DNA of 64,000 nt, from the NCBI RefSeq assembly GCF_900106535.1, contig NZ_FNOH01000017.1:62001-126000 (forward strand). Direction: 5' to 3'. The translations under genes were made by a program, and so were the position numbers. The stretch is from Myxococcus xanthus (lineage in GTDB: Bacteria > Myxococcota > Myxococcia > Myxococcales > Myxococcaceae). Below are positions 26,575-35,011 of the stretch, in pieces (the stretch's first letter is position 1; every line of letters begins with the position of its first letter). The notes beneath the pieces are model-generated. The model was not told the DNA's origin and did not search any database. It saw nothing but the letters and a program-made list of their open reading frames with translations.

Positions 26575-27645
26575 TCACTCCTCGAAGAGCGAGAGCTGCC
26601 CCAGCGAGCGCAACGCGCCCACCGACTCTTGCGGAGTGGCCCGAACACGGACCTGCGACACCGGTGTCGTGCCCGTGAGGTCCACTTCCATGAAGGACTG
26701 CACACTGGCGCCATCGAGCAAGTTGGCCAGGGGCATCCACTGGGCGCCGTCGGCGCTTCCCTCCAGCACCAGCTCGCTCATGGTGCCCGTCACCCCGAAG
26801 TTGCGCAGCACGGCCTTGCGAGGCACCACGGGCCGCGAGAGCTGCACGGCGACTTCACGGACGCCCTCCTGGAAGAGCACAATCCCGCCGAGGTCGCCGT
26901 TGGTGACGCGGCAGGGCGTCTCGGCGTTCAGGTAGGTGCACGCCGCGCCACGGCTTGCCGGGACGAGGGCGCGGCGAGGCAGGACAACGTCATCGCTGGT
27001 ATAGGTGAGACCGACCGTCACGCCCCCCGCATTCACATCGCGCGTCGTGATGATGGAAGCCTTGAGCCCCTCCGCGTCCTCGAGGACGTAGTCGCTCAGG
27101 AGGACCGGCGAGGTGGCCTTGAGCACCTGCCAGGCCTCCCTGGCGCTCGACGGGTGGAGGGACAGCACGTGCTCATTGTTCCCGGCACCGTGGGTGGCGG
27201 ACAGCGGCCGGAAGCCCACGCTCACGCCCTGCGCCTGCGCGGTGGCCGTCATCGTGCCGGTCCACTCCTGGATGACGGGCAGCGCGACCTCCGACTGCTG
27301 GATGAGGAAGAAGGCCGAAACGCGCCTTCCCTGGGACTGCTCGGGCGAGCGGGCCACGAAGCAACGCGCGATGCTCCCGTTGCGGGTGTCCGCCCCCAGC
27401 AGGTCGACCTCGAAGGTGCCATCGACGCGGGTCTTCACCGACCTCCAGCTCGACGAGAAGGCAGCGAACGCGCACGCGGAGTTCTCACTCCGGTAGAGCT
27501 TCAGCAGCGCGTCCGAGAGCGGCGCGCCCGCCTCGTCAACGAGTCGTCCACTCAGGACGATGTCCTGGTCCTCCGCCACCTTGCTCTCGGTACAACCGCC
27601 CGACATCGCCAACACACCCAACGTCAACGTGCGCATCCATCGCAT
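26575..27645 (-). CDS. Lipoprotein with carboxypeptidase-regulatory-like domain
   Basis: 356 residues. A GGAGGAGG Shine-Dalgarno precedes the ATG at 27,645. A short signal peptide ends in M-S-G-G-C. Residues about 30-110 look like a carboxypeptidase regulatory-like (Ig-type) domain: L-S-G-R-L-V-D-E-A-G-A-P-L-S-D-A-L-L and V-D-G-T-F-E-V-D-L-L. The C-terminal 130 residues resemble a discoidin-like (F5/8C) fold: E-V-A-V-Q-L-S-R-P, an L-E-G-S-A-D-G-A-Q-W segment and V-R-V-R-A-T near the end. Such domains bind surface sugars. Probably an outer-membrane protein facing outward. Confidence 0.7.
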   Translation of the reverse strand: MRWMRTLTLGVLAMSGGCTESKVAEDQDIVLSGRLVDEAGAPLSDALLKLYRSENSACAFAAFSSSWRSVKTRVDGTFEVDLLGADTRNGSIARCFVARSPEQSQGRRVSAFFLIQQSEVALPVIQEWTGTMTATAQAQGVSVGFRPLSATHGAGNNEHVLSLHPSSAREAWQVLKATSPVLLSDYVLEDAEGLKASIITTRDVNAGGVTVGLTYTSDDVVLPRRALVPASRGAACTYLNAETPCRVTNGDLGGIVLFQEGVREVAVQLSRPVVPRKAVLRNFGVTGTMSELVLEGSADGAQWMPLANLLDGASVQSFMEVDLTGTTPVSQVRVRATPQESVGALRSLGQLSLFEE

Positions 27646-27991
27646 GGGAACCTCCTCCACTGGTGAGCCTGGATGTCAGTGCAAAACCGGTGCAGAGGCC
27701 CGCTTCCTCTGAGGACGCGAGCCCGGGCCGGTCCGTTCCTGACAGCGGCGTCCTGGCGCGCCGCCTACGCGGGTGCCACCGCCGCTTCGCAGCGCCTTCC
27801 CGCGTCGGAGCAGTTGGGACCGGCGGCTGTGCGCCGGAGCCAACCTCGCACCCGACGCAGGCAAGGGGTGTGCGCTGAGCCCTCCTCCTGGCGCGGTGCC
27901 ACGCCTTCCATCTGGAAACTCGTCTCCCGCCCCCAATCACGCCACAGTCTCTTGCACGCCCCTGCTCCACCGCCCGACTTGTGGAACCCCC
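27646..27991. other. Divergent intergenic region, 346 bp
   Basis: Promoters for the lipoprotein (left) and the S9 peptidase (right) must lie here. No convincing sigma-70 or sigma-54 site, operator or small gene could be made out by eye. Frames that remain open through it have no coding bias. Confidence 0.5.
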
Positions 27992-29908
27992 ATGACCTCC
28001 TGGTCCACCCTCACGCGAGCCCTTGTCGCCGTCGTGGTCCTTCCCTCACTGGCGCTGTCCGCTCCCCGCGCCGGGGCGACCAGGCCCCCAGGCCCGGAAA
28101 AGCGTTACACCGTCGAGCAGTTCATGGAGACGACCTCCGTTCTCGGTGCGTCCTTCTCCTCGGATGAGAAGCGGGTGCTGTACTCGTCGAACGAGACCGG
28201 CGTCTTCAATGTCTTCTCCGTCCCGGTGACGGGCGGAAAGCCCACGCAACTGACCCGCTCCACCCAGGACGCCTCCATCGCCGTCGCCTACTTCCCCACC
28301 GATGACCGCGTCCTCTTCACGCGAGACTCGGGAGGCAACGAACTCGTCCACCTCTACGTCCGCACGCTGGACGGCCAGGAGAAGGACCTCACGCCGGGCG
28401 ACGAGCACCGCGCGTCCTTCTTCGGCTGGAGCCAGGACGGCGCCGCCTTCTACGTCCTCACCAATGAGCGCGACGCACGCTTCCAGGACCTCTACCGCTA
28501 CGACGCCAAGACGTATGCCCGCACCCTGCTCTACGCGGGCGATAGCGAGCATGTGCCCGGCGCCCTCTCCCCGGACGAGAAGTGGCTGGCGCTGGAGAAG
28601 TCACGGACGCTGTCCGACAGCGACGTCTACCTCTACGAGTTCGCCACCCAGCAGCGTCGGCACCTCACCGCGCACGAGGGCTCGGTCAGTTGGAAGGCGG
28701 CGACCTTCGACCCGGCGTCCTCCGCGCTGTACCTGCTCACCAACGAGGGCTCCGAGTTCATTCGCGTGGAGCGCCACGTGCTCGCTACCCGGAAGCGAGA
28801 GTTGGTGGAGCAGGTGGAGTGGGACGTGCTTTCCACGGTGTTCTCGCGACGCGGCGCGTGGCGCATCACCCGCGTCAACGAGGACGGCCGCACCACGCTT
28901 CGGGTCCACGACGTGAAGGCCGGCAGGCGCGTGTCCCTGCCAGGGATTCCAGAGGGGGCGATCTCCGGTGTGAGTCTGTCCCGCGGTGAGAAGCGCATGG
29001 CCTTCCACGTCGACGGAGACCGCTCGCCCGGCAACCTGTACGTCTACGACTTCGAGACGAAGAAGCTCACCCGGCTGACCGACACGCTGGGCCGGGCTCT
29101 GGACACCCAGCACCTGGTGGAGTCGGAGCGGGTGCGCTTCAAGTCCTTCGACGGGCTGGAGATTCCGGCGCTGCTCTACAAGCCCCATCAGGCCACCGCG
29201 AAGCAGCGCGCCCCCGCCATCGTCTTCGTCCATGGGGGACCGGGAGGACAGTCCTCCAAGGGCTACAGCAGCTTCTTCCAGTTCCTCGTCCACCACGGCT
29301 ACGTGGTGCTCGCCGTCAACAACCGGGGCAGCGAGGGCTACGGCAAGTCGTTCTTCGCGGCGGATGACCAGCAGCACGGCAAGGCGCCGCTCCAGGATTG
29401 CGTCGAGGCGAAGAAGTACCTGGCCGCCCTCCCCTACGTGGATGGCGCGCGCGTGGGCATCCTGGGCCCCAGCTACGGCGGATACATGGTGCTCGCGGCG
29501 CTGGCGTTCCATCCCGACGTCTTCGCCGTGGGCGTGGATGCGTTCGGCATCTCAGACTGGCTGAGCGCGCTGCGAGAGCTGCCGCCCCACAAGGAGGCCC
29601 TGCGCGAGGCACTCTACCAGGAACTGGGCAACCCCCAGACGCAGGAAGCGATGCTTCGAGAAATCTCCCCGCTGTTCCATGCGGAGAAGATTCGCAGGCC
29701 CCTGCTCGTCATCCAGGGCGCCAACGACCCGCGCGTGCCCCAGGCCAAGACGGACGCGCTCGTCGAGGCCGTCCGGAAGAACGGCGTGCCCGTCGACTAC
29801 TTCGTCCTCCCCAATGATGGCCATGGCTTCAGCAGCACGAAGAGCGAAGCGGAGACCTCCGTCAGAATCCTCTCCTTCCTGGACCGGTACCTCCGACGGA
29901 GCCCCTGA
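27992..29908 (+). CDS. S9-family prolyl oligopeptidase, exported
   Basis: 638 residues. A signal peptide of about 25 residues is followed by a WD40-like beta-propeller (about 45-380; repeats such as F-F-G-W-S-Q-D-G and S-P-D-E-K-W-L-A) and then the alpha/beta-hydrolase domain. Catalytic residues are visible: nucleophile Ser in G-P-S-Y-G-G-Y-M, Asp in G-A-N-D-P-R-V-P and His in N-D-G-H-G-F; the oxyanion strand is F-V-H-G-G-P-G-G. The length and layout suit the acylaminoacyl peptidase / DPP-like group. It should cleave short peptides in the periplasm or outside the cell, in keeping with a predatory, protein-digesting lifestyle. ATG 27,992 is chosen since the signal peptide starts there. Confidence 0.9.
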   Translation: MTSWSTLTRALVAVVVLPSLALSAPRAGATRPPGPEKRYTVEQFMETTSVLGASFSSDEKRVLYSSNETGVFNVFSVPVTGGKPTQLTRSTQDASIAVAYFPTDDRVLFTRDSGGNELVHLYVRTLDGQEKDLTPGDEHRASFFGWSQDGAAFYVLTNERDARFQDLYRYDAKTYARTLLYAGDSEHVPGALSPDEKWLALEKSRTLSDSDVYLYEFATQQRRHLTAHEGSVSWKAATFDPASSALYLLTNEGSEFIRVERHVLATRKRELVEQVEWDVLSTVFSRRGAWRITRVNEDGRTTLRVHDVKAGRRVSLPGIPEGAISGVSLSRGEKRMAFHVDGDRSPGNLYVYDFETKKLTRLTDTLGRALDTQHLVESERVRFKSFDGLEIPALLYKPHQATAKQRAPAIVFVHGGPGGQSSKGYSSFFQFLVHHGYVVLAVNNRGSEGYGKSFFAADDQQHGKAPLQDCVEAKKYLAALPYVDGARVGILGPSYGGYMVLAALAFHPDVFAVGVDAFGISDWLSALRELPPHKEALREALYQELGNPQTQEAMLREISPLFHAEKIRRPLLVIQGANDPRVPQAKTDALVEAVRKNGVPVDYFVLPNDGHGFSSTKSEAETSVRILSFLDRYLRRSP

Positions 29909-30018
29909 AGCCGCGAGCACGGCTTCGCACTTGTGCAATTGCATGCACAGTGGCTGACACGGCCTTCTGTTATTTCATGGGGTTTCGCATTGGCATGCCC
30001 CTTGATGGGTATGTGCAC

Positions 30019-30648
30019 ATGAATCTCAGCGCCCTTCGCGTCCGTGCTCTTGCTGGCCTCGTGTCCGCGCCGATGCTCGCGCACGCCCAGGAAGAACCGA
30101 CTGTCGCACCCCATTCCGCGCCTCCCGCTGTCCATGGGGGAACCCAGAGGTTGAGCAGCGCGGCGGCCCTGGGCGTGCACTCGCTCTCGGTGGACTCCGT
30201 CTCCCCCGCGTCGATGGCCTTCATCGTGGACATCGAGCAGCCCCTGTCACCGTTCATCTCGGTGTTCGCAGGCGGGCACGTGGGCGTGAACCTGAAGGCG
30301 ACGGGCCTCCAGGCTGGCGGCCGTGTTTATCTGACCGGGAGGCCCTTCCAGGGCCCCTTCCTGTCCGTCCAGGGCGATGGCACCTTCTTCGACGCGGATG
30401 ACGATGTGTCGAAGCTCCGCGCCTCCGTCAGCGGACTGGTCGGGTATTCGCAGCAGTTGGGCAACCAGTGGCATATCGCCTTGGCGGGCGGCGCTGGGTT
30501 CAGCCACCTCCGGCAGGAGACCGAGCTGCCGCGCTCCGCGACCTGCACGCTGTTCTCCTGGTGTCTGCTTTCGACGCCCGAGCGCACCGTCGAGACAACG
30601 CAGACGCTGCATCCCGTCGTGAGGCTCACGGCGGTACACCGGTTCTAG
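30019..30648 (+). CDS. Outer-membrane beta-barrel protein
   Basis: 209 residues. A signal peptide ends near L-A-H-A-Q. The mature protein has alternating hydrophobic strands (V-G-V-N-L-K-A-T-G-L-Q-A-G-G-R-V-Y-L, A-S-V-S-G-L-V-G-Y-S-Q-Q-L) and ends in Phe (V-H-R-F), the terminal aromatic that signals assembly by the BAM machinery. The size fits an 8-stranded barrel of the OmpA/OmpW-like type. Single gene, function unknown. Confidence 0.7.
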   Translation: MNLSALRVRALAGLVSAPMLAHAQEEPTVAPHSAPPAVHGGTQRLSSAAALGVHSLSVDSVSPASMAFIVDIEQPLSPFISVFAGGHVGVNLKATGLQAGGRVYLTGRPFQGPFLSVQGDGTFFDADDDVSKLRASVSGLVGYSQQLGNQWHIALAGGAGFSHLRQETELPRSATCTLFSWCLLSTPERTVETTQTLHPVVRLTAVHRF

Positions 30649-30672
30649 GGCAGAACATGCATTCATGGTCCG

Positions 30673-30813
30673 GTGAAATCGGCCTTCAAGGGTGAGCAGG
30701 TGAAGGCCGTGCTCTCCCGGTGGCACGACCATTTCCGCGTCCGTCTGTGGGTACCCACGGAGAGCCGGACGGTGCAGACCCGCGCCATGGCCCCCGAGGA
30801 GCAGTCCGACTGA
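30673..30813 (+). CDS. Small ORF, 46 codons, unknown
   Basis: GTG start (30,673) to TGA (30,811-30,813). Third positions are almost all G/C and the peptide is a plausible amphipathic helix plus strand (K-A-V-L-S-R-W-H-D-H-F-R-V-R-L-W-V). No Shine-Dalgarno is clear; it could be the 3' end of a lost longer gene rather than a complete small protein. Confidence 0.35.
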   Translation: MKSAFKGEQVKAVLSRWHDHFRVRLWVPTESRTVQTRAMAPEEQSD

Positions 30814-30849
30814 CTGCCCGCTGATGCGACTCCGAGGTAGGCTGACACC

Positions 30850-31233
30850 ATGGTGCCTCTGACCGACCGGGCTTCGCTACCTCAGGAAGCGCGCTCCGCC
30901 CTGGAAAAGGAGCTGGCGTCCCTGACGCTGCTCCAGGACGTCGTGCGATGGGGCTTCGCGAGCTCGCCGCCGCGCGATGTCACGGAGGTCATCGTCCAGG
31001 ACGAGTTCACCCACGACGTAGTGATGCCGTGGATGGAAGGCAGCTACCTCGTCTTTGACACGACCTGACTGGGCGGAGTCACTTCGGTCTCCGTGTGGGA
31101 CCACCGACCCAGCGCAGATGAGCTCCTCGATGCCCGGCTTGCATCCGGATGGACGCCGACGCCCACGAGCACCGTCGACGGCGACATCATCATGGGACAT
31201 GCCGCGTGCAGAGTGCCGCCTCAACGGCCCTGA
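30850..31233 (+). pseudogene. Small unknown gene interrupted by an in-frame TGA
   Basis: ATG 30,850 opens a frame that reaches TGA at 31,066-31,068 after 72 codons and then continues in the same frame, with no shift, for 54 more codons to TGA at 31,231-31,233. Coding bias and protein-like sequence are equal on both sides: before it E-G-S-Y-L-V-F-D-T-T, after it L-G-G-V-T-S-V-S-V-W-D-H-R-P, so the whole looks like one 127-codon gene. A single-base change (TGG, TGC, TGT or CGA to TGA) explains it best. No selenocysteine insertion element was seen. The family was not recognised by name. Confidence 0.65.
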
Positions 31234-31260
31234 CAGCCGGCCGCCTCGGCTGCCCGCTGG

Positions 31261-31734
31261 TCATGGTGCCCTATGCCCCCCCAGCAAGGGGGAAGGCGCG
31301 CTCACGGCGGGCGGCAACGTGGCCGGCAAGGCTCCCGCGGTGGCACTGCCGAACATGCGCCGGATGTGGTCGCCGTAGAGGGTGATCGTCAGCAAGCCAA
31401 TCAAGACGAGGAATGAGAACGCGGCCACCACGGTCGCCGCCGTGCCCAGGAGCGTGACCGCCTCCTCTCGCTGCTGGCTCCAGATGCGACGGCAATCCCC
31501 CGTGACAACGGTCCCATCCGGCCGGCGGTAAAGCCGGACACAGACGCTTCCACCGGGCTGGAGCAGTGATTCCACCTCCAGCGTGGTCATCTCACTCAGG
31601 TTGTGGACGGAGAGCCTGCAGGCACCACAGTGCCGGACACGTGCATCCCCTTTCATGTCCTCCCAGCGCATCTCGCAGGGCGTCGCGATGGTGAGGCGTT
31701 CCGTCAGGGCGCGTGTGTCCACGGCGGAGGACAT
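31261..31734 (-). CDS. Membrane protein with N-terminal Cys motif
   Basis: 157 residues. Residues about 15-80 contain C-E-M-R-W-E-D-M-K-G-D-x-R-V-R-H-C-G-A-C-R-L-x-V-H-N-L-S, a short zinc- or iron-binding-like module found in many myxobacterial proteins of unknown role, followed by R-L-Y-R-R-P-D-G-T and T-G-D-C. One membrane helix (about 97-120) and a Pro/Ala tail follow. The N-terminal module is probably cytoplasmic. ATG 31,734 is preferred to 31,767. The binding of a metal is inferred from the four cysteines. Confidence 0.65.
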   Translation of the reverse strand: MSSAVDTRALTERLTIATPCEMRWEDMKGDARVRHCGACRLSVHNLSEMTTLEVESLLQPGGSVCVRLYRRPDGTVVTGDCRRIWSQQREEAVTLLGTAATVVAAFSFLVLIGLLTITLYGDHIRRMFGSATAGALPATLPPAVSAPSPLLGGHRAP

Positions 31735-31821
31735 TATGGGACACGCCCTTCTACAGACATCGGCCATCCGTCCGTAGGATGAATGACCGATGCCTCGGGC
31801 GACACGGAACCAAGTCGCCGG

Positions 31822-34707
31822 CTACTGGCCGTCGAGCCTGCCGTCCAGGTTCCGGTCGAGCGCGATGCGCGTACCAGAGCCCGGAGGGACCGCGGTGAAG
31901 GTCACCTCCTGCCCCGCGGTGTTCGCCAGCGCTCGGAGCGCCGCGGTGGAGATGTTCGCGCTGCCGTCATCGGGCTTCCAGGTCCCGGGACCCCGTTCGT
32001 ACAGGAAACCCTTCACCCGGCTGCCCACGGCCACCTTCGCGACCACGTCGGCCTCGTAGGTCGCGCCACCGAGCACCTTCGACGTGAACTGTGCTCGGGC
32101 TCGCGCAATCAGCAGGTCGATGCGCGCCCCCACGTTGGCGGCATTCGATGCCGTGAGCGTCACCTGCTGGCCGACAATCGGCGCCAGGTCGGTATCCGCC
32201 GCCAGCATGAAGTCCTCCATCTGGCGCCGCTCGGTGTCGTTCCGGAAGCCCACGAGGGGCCCACCGATGCTGGTGTTGGAGAACACGATGGCGCTGAAGA
32301 AGCGGAACATGGTGTCCACCGCGCCGTCATGCGTGAAGCCGAAGCCGCGAACCTGGTCACCCAACTGCCCCGTCTCCGGGTGCAGGAAGAAGCTGCTGTC
32401 CGGGAAGCCGAACATGCCAACCTTCGTGTACATGTTCCGCACGTGGGGAATCTTCATGATCTGGCTGATGCCCTCGAAGCTGGAACGGGTGTCCGTGCCG
32501 AAGAAGCCCCGCGCACCGTCAACCGTGTGGCAGCCATTGCAATTGAACCCGTTGTCATCGCCAATCGCGATGCCGTCCACCCGGCGGCTTCCGAAGTAGA
32601 AGTCGCTCGCCGCTTTCTGCGAAGCCGTGAGTGCGTTGTCCAGCCTTCGAATGGGGTTGGGCGGCAGTTGCACCTGGAGCTGGAAGGCCGTGAACGTGTC
32701 CATCTCCGCCTCGGTGGGCATCGACGCGCGGCCCAGCAGTTCCGGGAAGGCGACGATGAAGTTCTTGAAGGACATCTCCTCCCCGCCGGCATCGACGCCG
32801 AAGAAGCCATTTGAACGGTCACCCCGCCAGTGCATGGCGCCCTGGTTCGACATGCCGCGCAGGGTCTGCGTCGTCATGGGCCCCTTCATCGGGTGGAACT
32901 CGTTCTGCTTCCCCGTCCCGTTGATGGGTGAGCTCGGGTGGCCGGTGAAGGAACGGAAGATGCCAATCTCGAGGTCGCTCGCGAGGCGCATGTTGATGGG
33001 ATTGGCCGTCACCGTCGCATCCGGGTTGCCCAGGTCCCAGGCGAGCTCGTCCTTGTCACCGAAGATGTGGCAACTGGCGCACGACGACTCACCGTTGGCC
33101 GATGAGAAGTTGGCGTCATAGAGGAACGGGCGGCCCTGGACGACGGAGGCGGGCTCCGGATTGTAGAGCGACACCGAGGACAGCTGCGCCTTGGTGGCCA
33201 GGTCGATGACATTCACCGCGTTGTCGAAGCGGGTCATCACGTAGAGGCGGTTGCGTGCCTCGTCCAACACCAGACCGCTGGGCCCGCCGCCACTCACGGG
33301 GATGTGGTTGGCGCTCGCGGTGCGCGGGTCGAACGCATTGCTCTCCAGCGACGCGGTGTCGTAGACGCCAATCTTGCTGGAGCTGAACGCGGCCACGTAC
33401 AGCTTCGTGCCATCCTGGGAGACGACCATCTCCGTCGGCGTGGAGAGGCTGTGGTTCTTCACCGAGGGGTCGAAGCCGGGCTTCCCCGCCAGCTTCGAGT
33501 AGTCGATGTGCTTGTTGAGGTGCCGCGGGTAGGCCGTGCCCCCGGAGATGACGGTGATGCGCATCTGCGCGAGGTTGCCCTGCACCGTGCTGCCGCCATA
33601 TTCACCGGCGCCCTCGAAGCGGGTCAGGTTGTTGGCCTCGCTGTTGGACGCATACACCACACCCGACTTCGGGTTGGTGACCAGGTTGAAGAGGGTGGTC
33701 CCCACGCCCGAGAAGGAAGCCGTCTCCTGAAGGGTGTCCGCGTCGATGGCGAAGACGTCCTTGTCCGGCAGACGCAGGCGCACGCCGTTGTTGAAGTTGC
33801 GGCCCAGCGTGTCCTGCCACTGCCCGGCGGCGCTGTTCCATTTCACGATGAGGGCGGTCTCCGGCGCCTTCGCGCCCTCGAAGTTCGTGGCGGGCCCAGG
33901 CAAGCCGCCTGGCATGAGGTTGTTTCCGAATGGCGGGGTGTCGGGGAAGACGAGGCACATGTCCCGCTCCTTGAACCCGTCGCACACGCTCCCCAGGCTG
34001 ACGGAGGTCGTCTGATTGCCGGACTGGGCAATGGCCGCATAGACAGTCTTCTTGTCCGGGCTGGTGGCGAGCCCGCGCGGCGTGTCGCCGAAGAGCGTCA
34101 CGATGCGCAGGGGCGTGCCGCCCAGCGTCGCCCCGAGCGAAGCCGGGTTGAAGACCCAGACGTCCGCGCGCCCCACGCCAGGCGTGGTCAGCTTCGGGTC
34201 CCCCGAGCCAGGAACCGCTGCGATGGACGGATCGGTGCGGTGCTGGCCCCGGTGCGCGGTGGTGATGAAGGCATGGCCGTTGGTGCCCGCGAAGACGATG
34301 TCGCGCGGCTCATCGCCCACGAGCAGCGTGCGCACCACCCGCGGCGTGCCCACCATGCTCACCACGCTGACGCTGTCCGACAGGTGGTTGACCACCCAGA
34401 CTTCCGTGTTGCTGCGCGCAGCGACAGCGACGGGCTCCAGGCCCACGGGCACCGCCGCGATGAGCGAGAGCCCCGCGCTGCTGATGGAAAAGACCTCCAG
34501 GCGGTTGTCCGGCGTGTTGACGGCGAACAACCGAGTCCCGTCCGGTGAGAGCGCCAGGGGACGCACGTGCGCGCTGTCGAACGTGATGAACGAGGGCACC
34601 TGGGCCGCCGCGGTGAATGCGGCCAACAAGGACACCACGGCGCACAACGAAACGGCGCGGGCGCGCCAACAGTTCCTGCGCACGCCCACTTGCTGAGTAC
34701 CCACCAT
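31822..34707 (-). CDS. Beta-propeller protein with two c-type heme sites
   Basis: 961 residues. A signal peptide (to about residue 35) is followed by a YVTN-type beta-propeller (about 40-520; repeated L-x-x-S-P-D-G-T-x-L-F-A-V and N-R-L-Y-V-M-T-R). A cytochrome part then follows, with heme motifs C-A-S-C-H (about 550) and C-N-G-C-H (about 724), each with downstream Met candidates. The layout resembles di-heme peroxidase/MauG-like domains fused to propellers. The tail ends in a Ca-binding D-R-N-L-D-G-R-L-D-G loop. A GAGGAGG Shine-Dalgarno supports the start. It should be a periplasmic or surface redox protein; the substrate is unknown. It is divergent from a MalT-type regulator. Confidence 0.85.
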   Translation of the reverse strand: MVGTQQVGVRRNCWRARAVSLCAVVSLLAAFTAAAQVPSFITFDSAHVRPLALSPDGTRLFAVNTPDNRLEVFSISSAGLSLIAAVPVGLEPVAVAARSNTEVWVVNHLSDSVSVVSMVGTPRVVRTLLVGDEPRDIVFAGTNGHAFITTAHRGQHRTDPSIAAVPGSGDPKLTTPGVGRADVWVFNPASLGATLGGTPLRIVTLFGDTPRGLATSPDKKTVYAAIAQSGNQTTSVSLGSVCDGFKERDMCLVFPDTPPFGNNLMPGGLPGPATNFEGAKAPETALIVKWNSAAGQWQDTLGRNFNNGVRLRLPDKDVFAIDADTLQETASFSGVGTTLFNLVTNPKSGVVYASNSEANNLTRFEGAGEYGGSTVQGNLAQMRITVISGGTAYPRHLNKHIDYSKLAGKPGFDPSVKNHSLSTPTEMVVSQDGTKLYVAAFSSSKIGVYDTASLESNAFDPRTASANHIPVSGGGPSGLVLDEARNRLYVMTRFDNAVNVIDLATKAQLSSVSLYNPEPASVVQGRPFLYDANFSSANGESSCASCHIFGDKDELAWDLGNPDATVTANPINMRLASDLEIGIFRSFTGHPSSPINGTGKQNEFHPMKGPMTTQTLRGMSNQGAMHWRGDRSNGFFGVDAGGEEMSFKNFIVAFPELLGRASMPTEAEMDTFTAFQLQVQLPPNPIRRLDNALTASQKAASDFYFGSRRVDGIAIGDDNGFNCNGCHTVDGARGFFGTDTRSSFEGISQIMKIPHVRNMYTKVGMFGFPDSSFFLHPETGQLGDQVRGFGFTHDGAVDTMFRFFSAIVFSNTSIGGPLVGFRNDTERRQMEDFMLAADTDLAPIVGQQVTLTASNAANVGARIDLLIARARAQFTSKVLGGATYEADVVAKVAVGSRVKGFLYERGPGTWKPDDGSANISTAALRALANTAGQEVTFTAVPPGSGTRIALDRNLDGRLDGQ

Positions 34708-34894
34708 AGGGACCTCCTCACGAGACGGGAAAGCGTTGCTGTCCAGGGATTAGCAGTGGACTTCGCGACAACGCCCCCACCGAAGGGAGGGGAACCGGCC
34801 CCTCCCCACGCCCAAAGGCAGCCACCGGCACGGCGCGTCAGGCTTTGCTCGCGAGCACAAGGCGCCGCAAAGCCGCGAAACCGCACATGTAACG

Positions 34895-34928
34895 CATTGC
34901 GGCGTCCATTACGTGACACTCATTGCGG
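34895..34928. promoter_or_regulatory. Direct repeat in a divergent promoter region
   Basis: CATTGCGG occurs at 34,895-34,902 and 34,921-34,928, with start points 26 bp apart, in the 304-bp space between the heme propeller gene and the MalT-type regulator gene. It could be a binding site for that regulator. Evidence is limited to the repeat and its position. Confidence 0.3.
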
Positions 34929-35011
34929 GGTTGCCTTCGCGCACCTCAACCCGACTCGCACGTTTTCCGTGGTTTAGTGCCTGACGCAACCGGCCGAAGA
35001 GGGACGTGCTC

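Noticed and set aside
31066-31068. Selenocysteine codon
   Set aside because: No stem-loop of SECIS type was seen right after the TGA, and there is no redox motif; a nonsense mutation is simpler.
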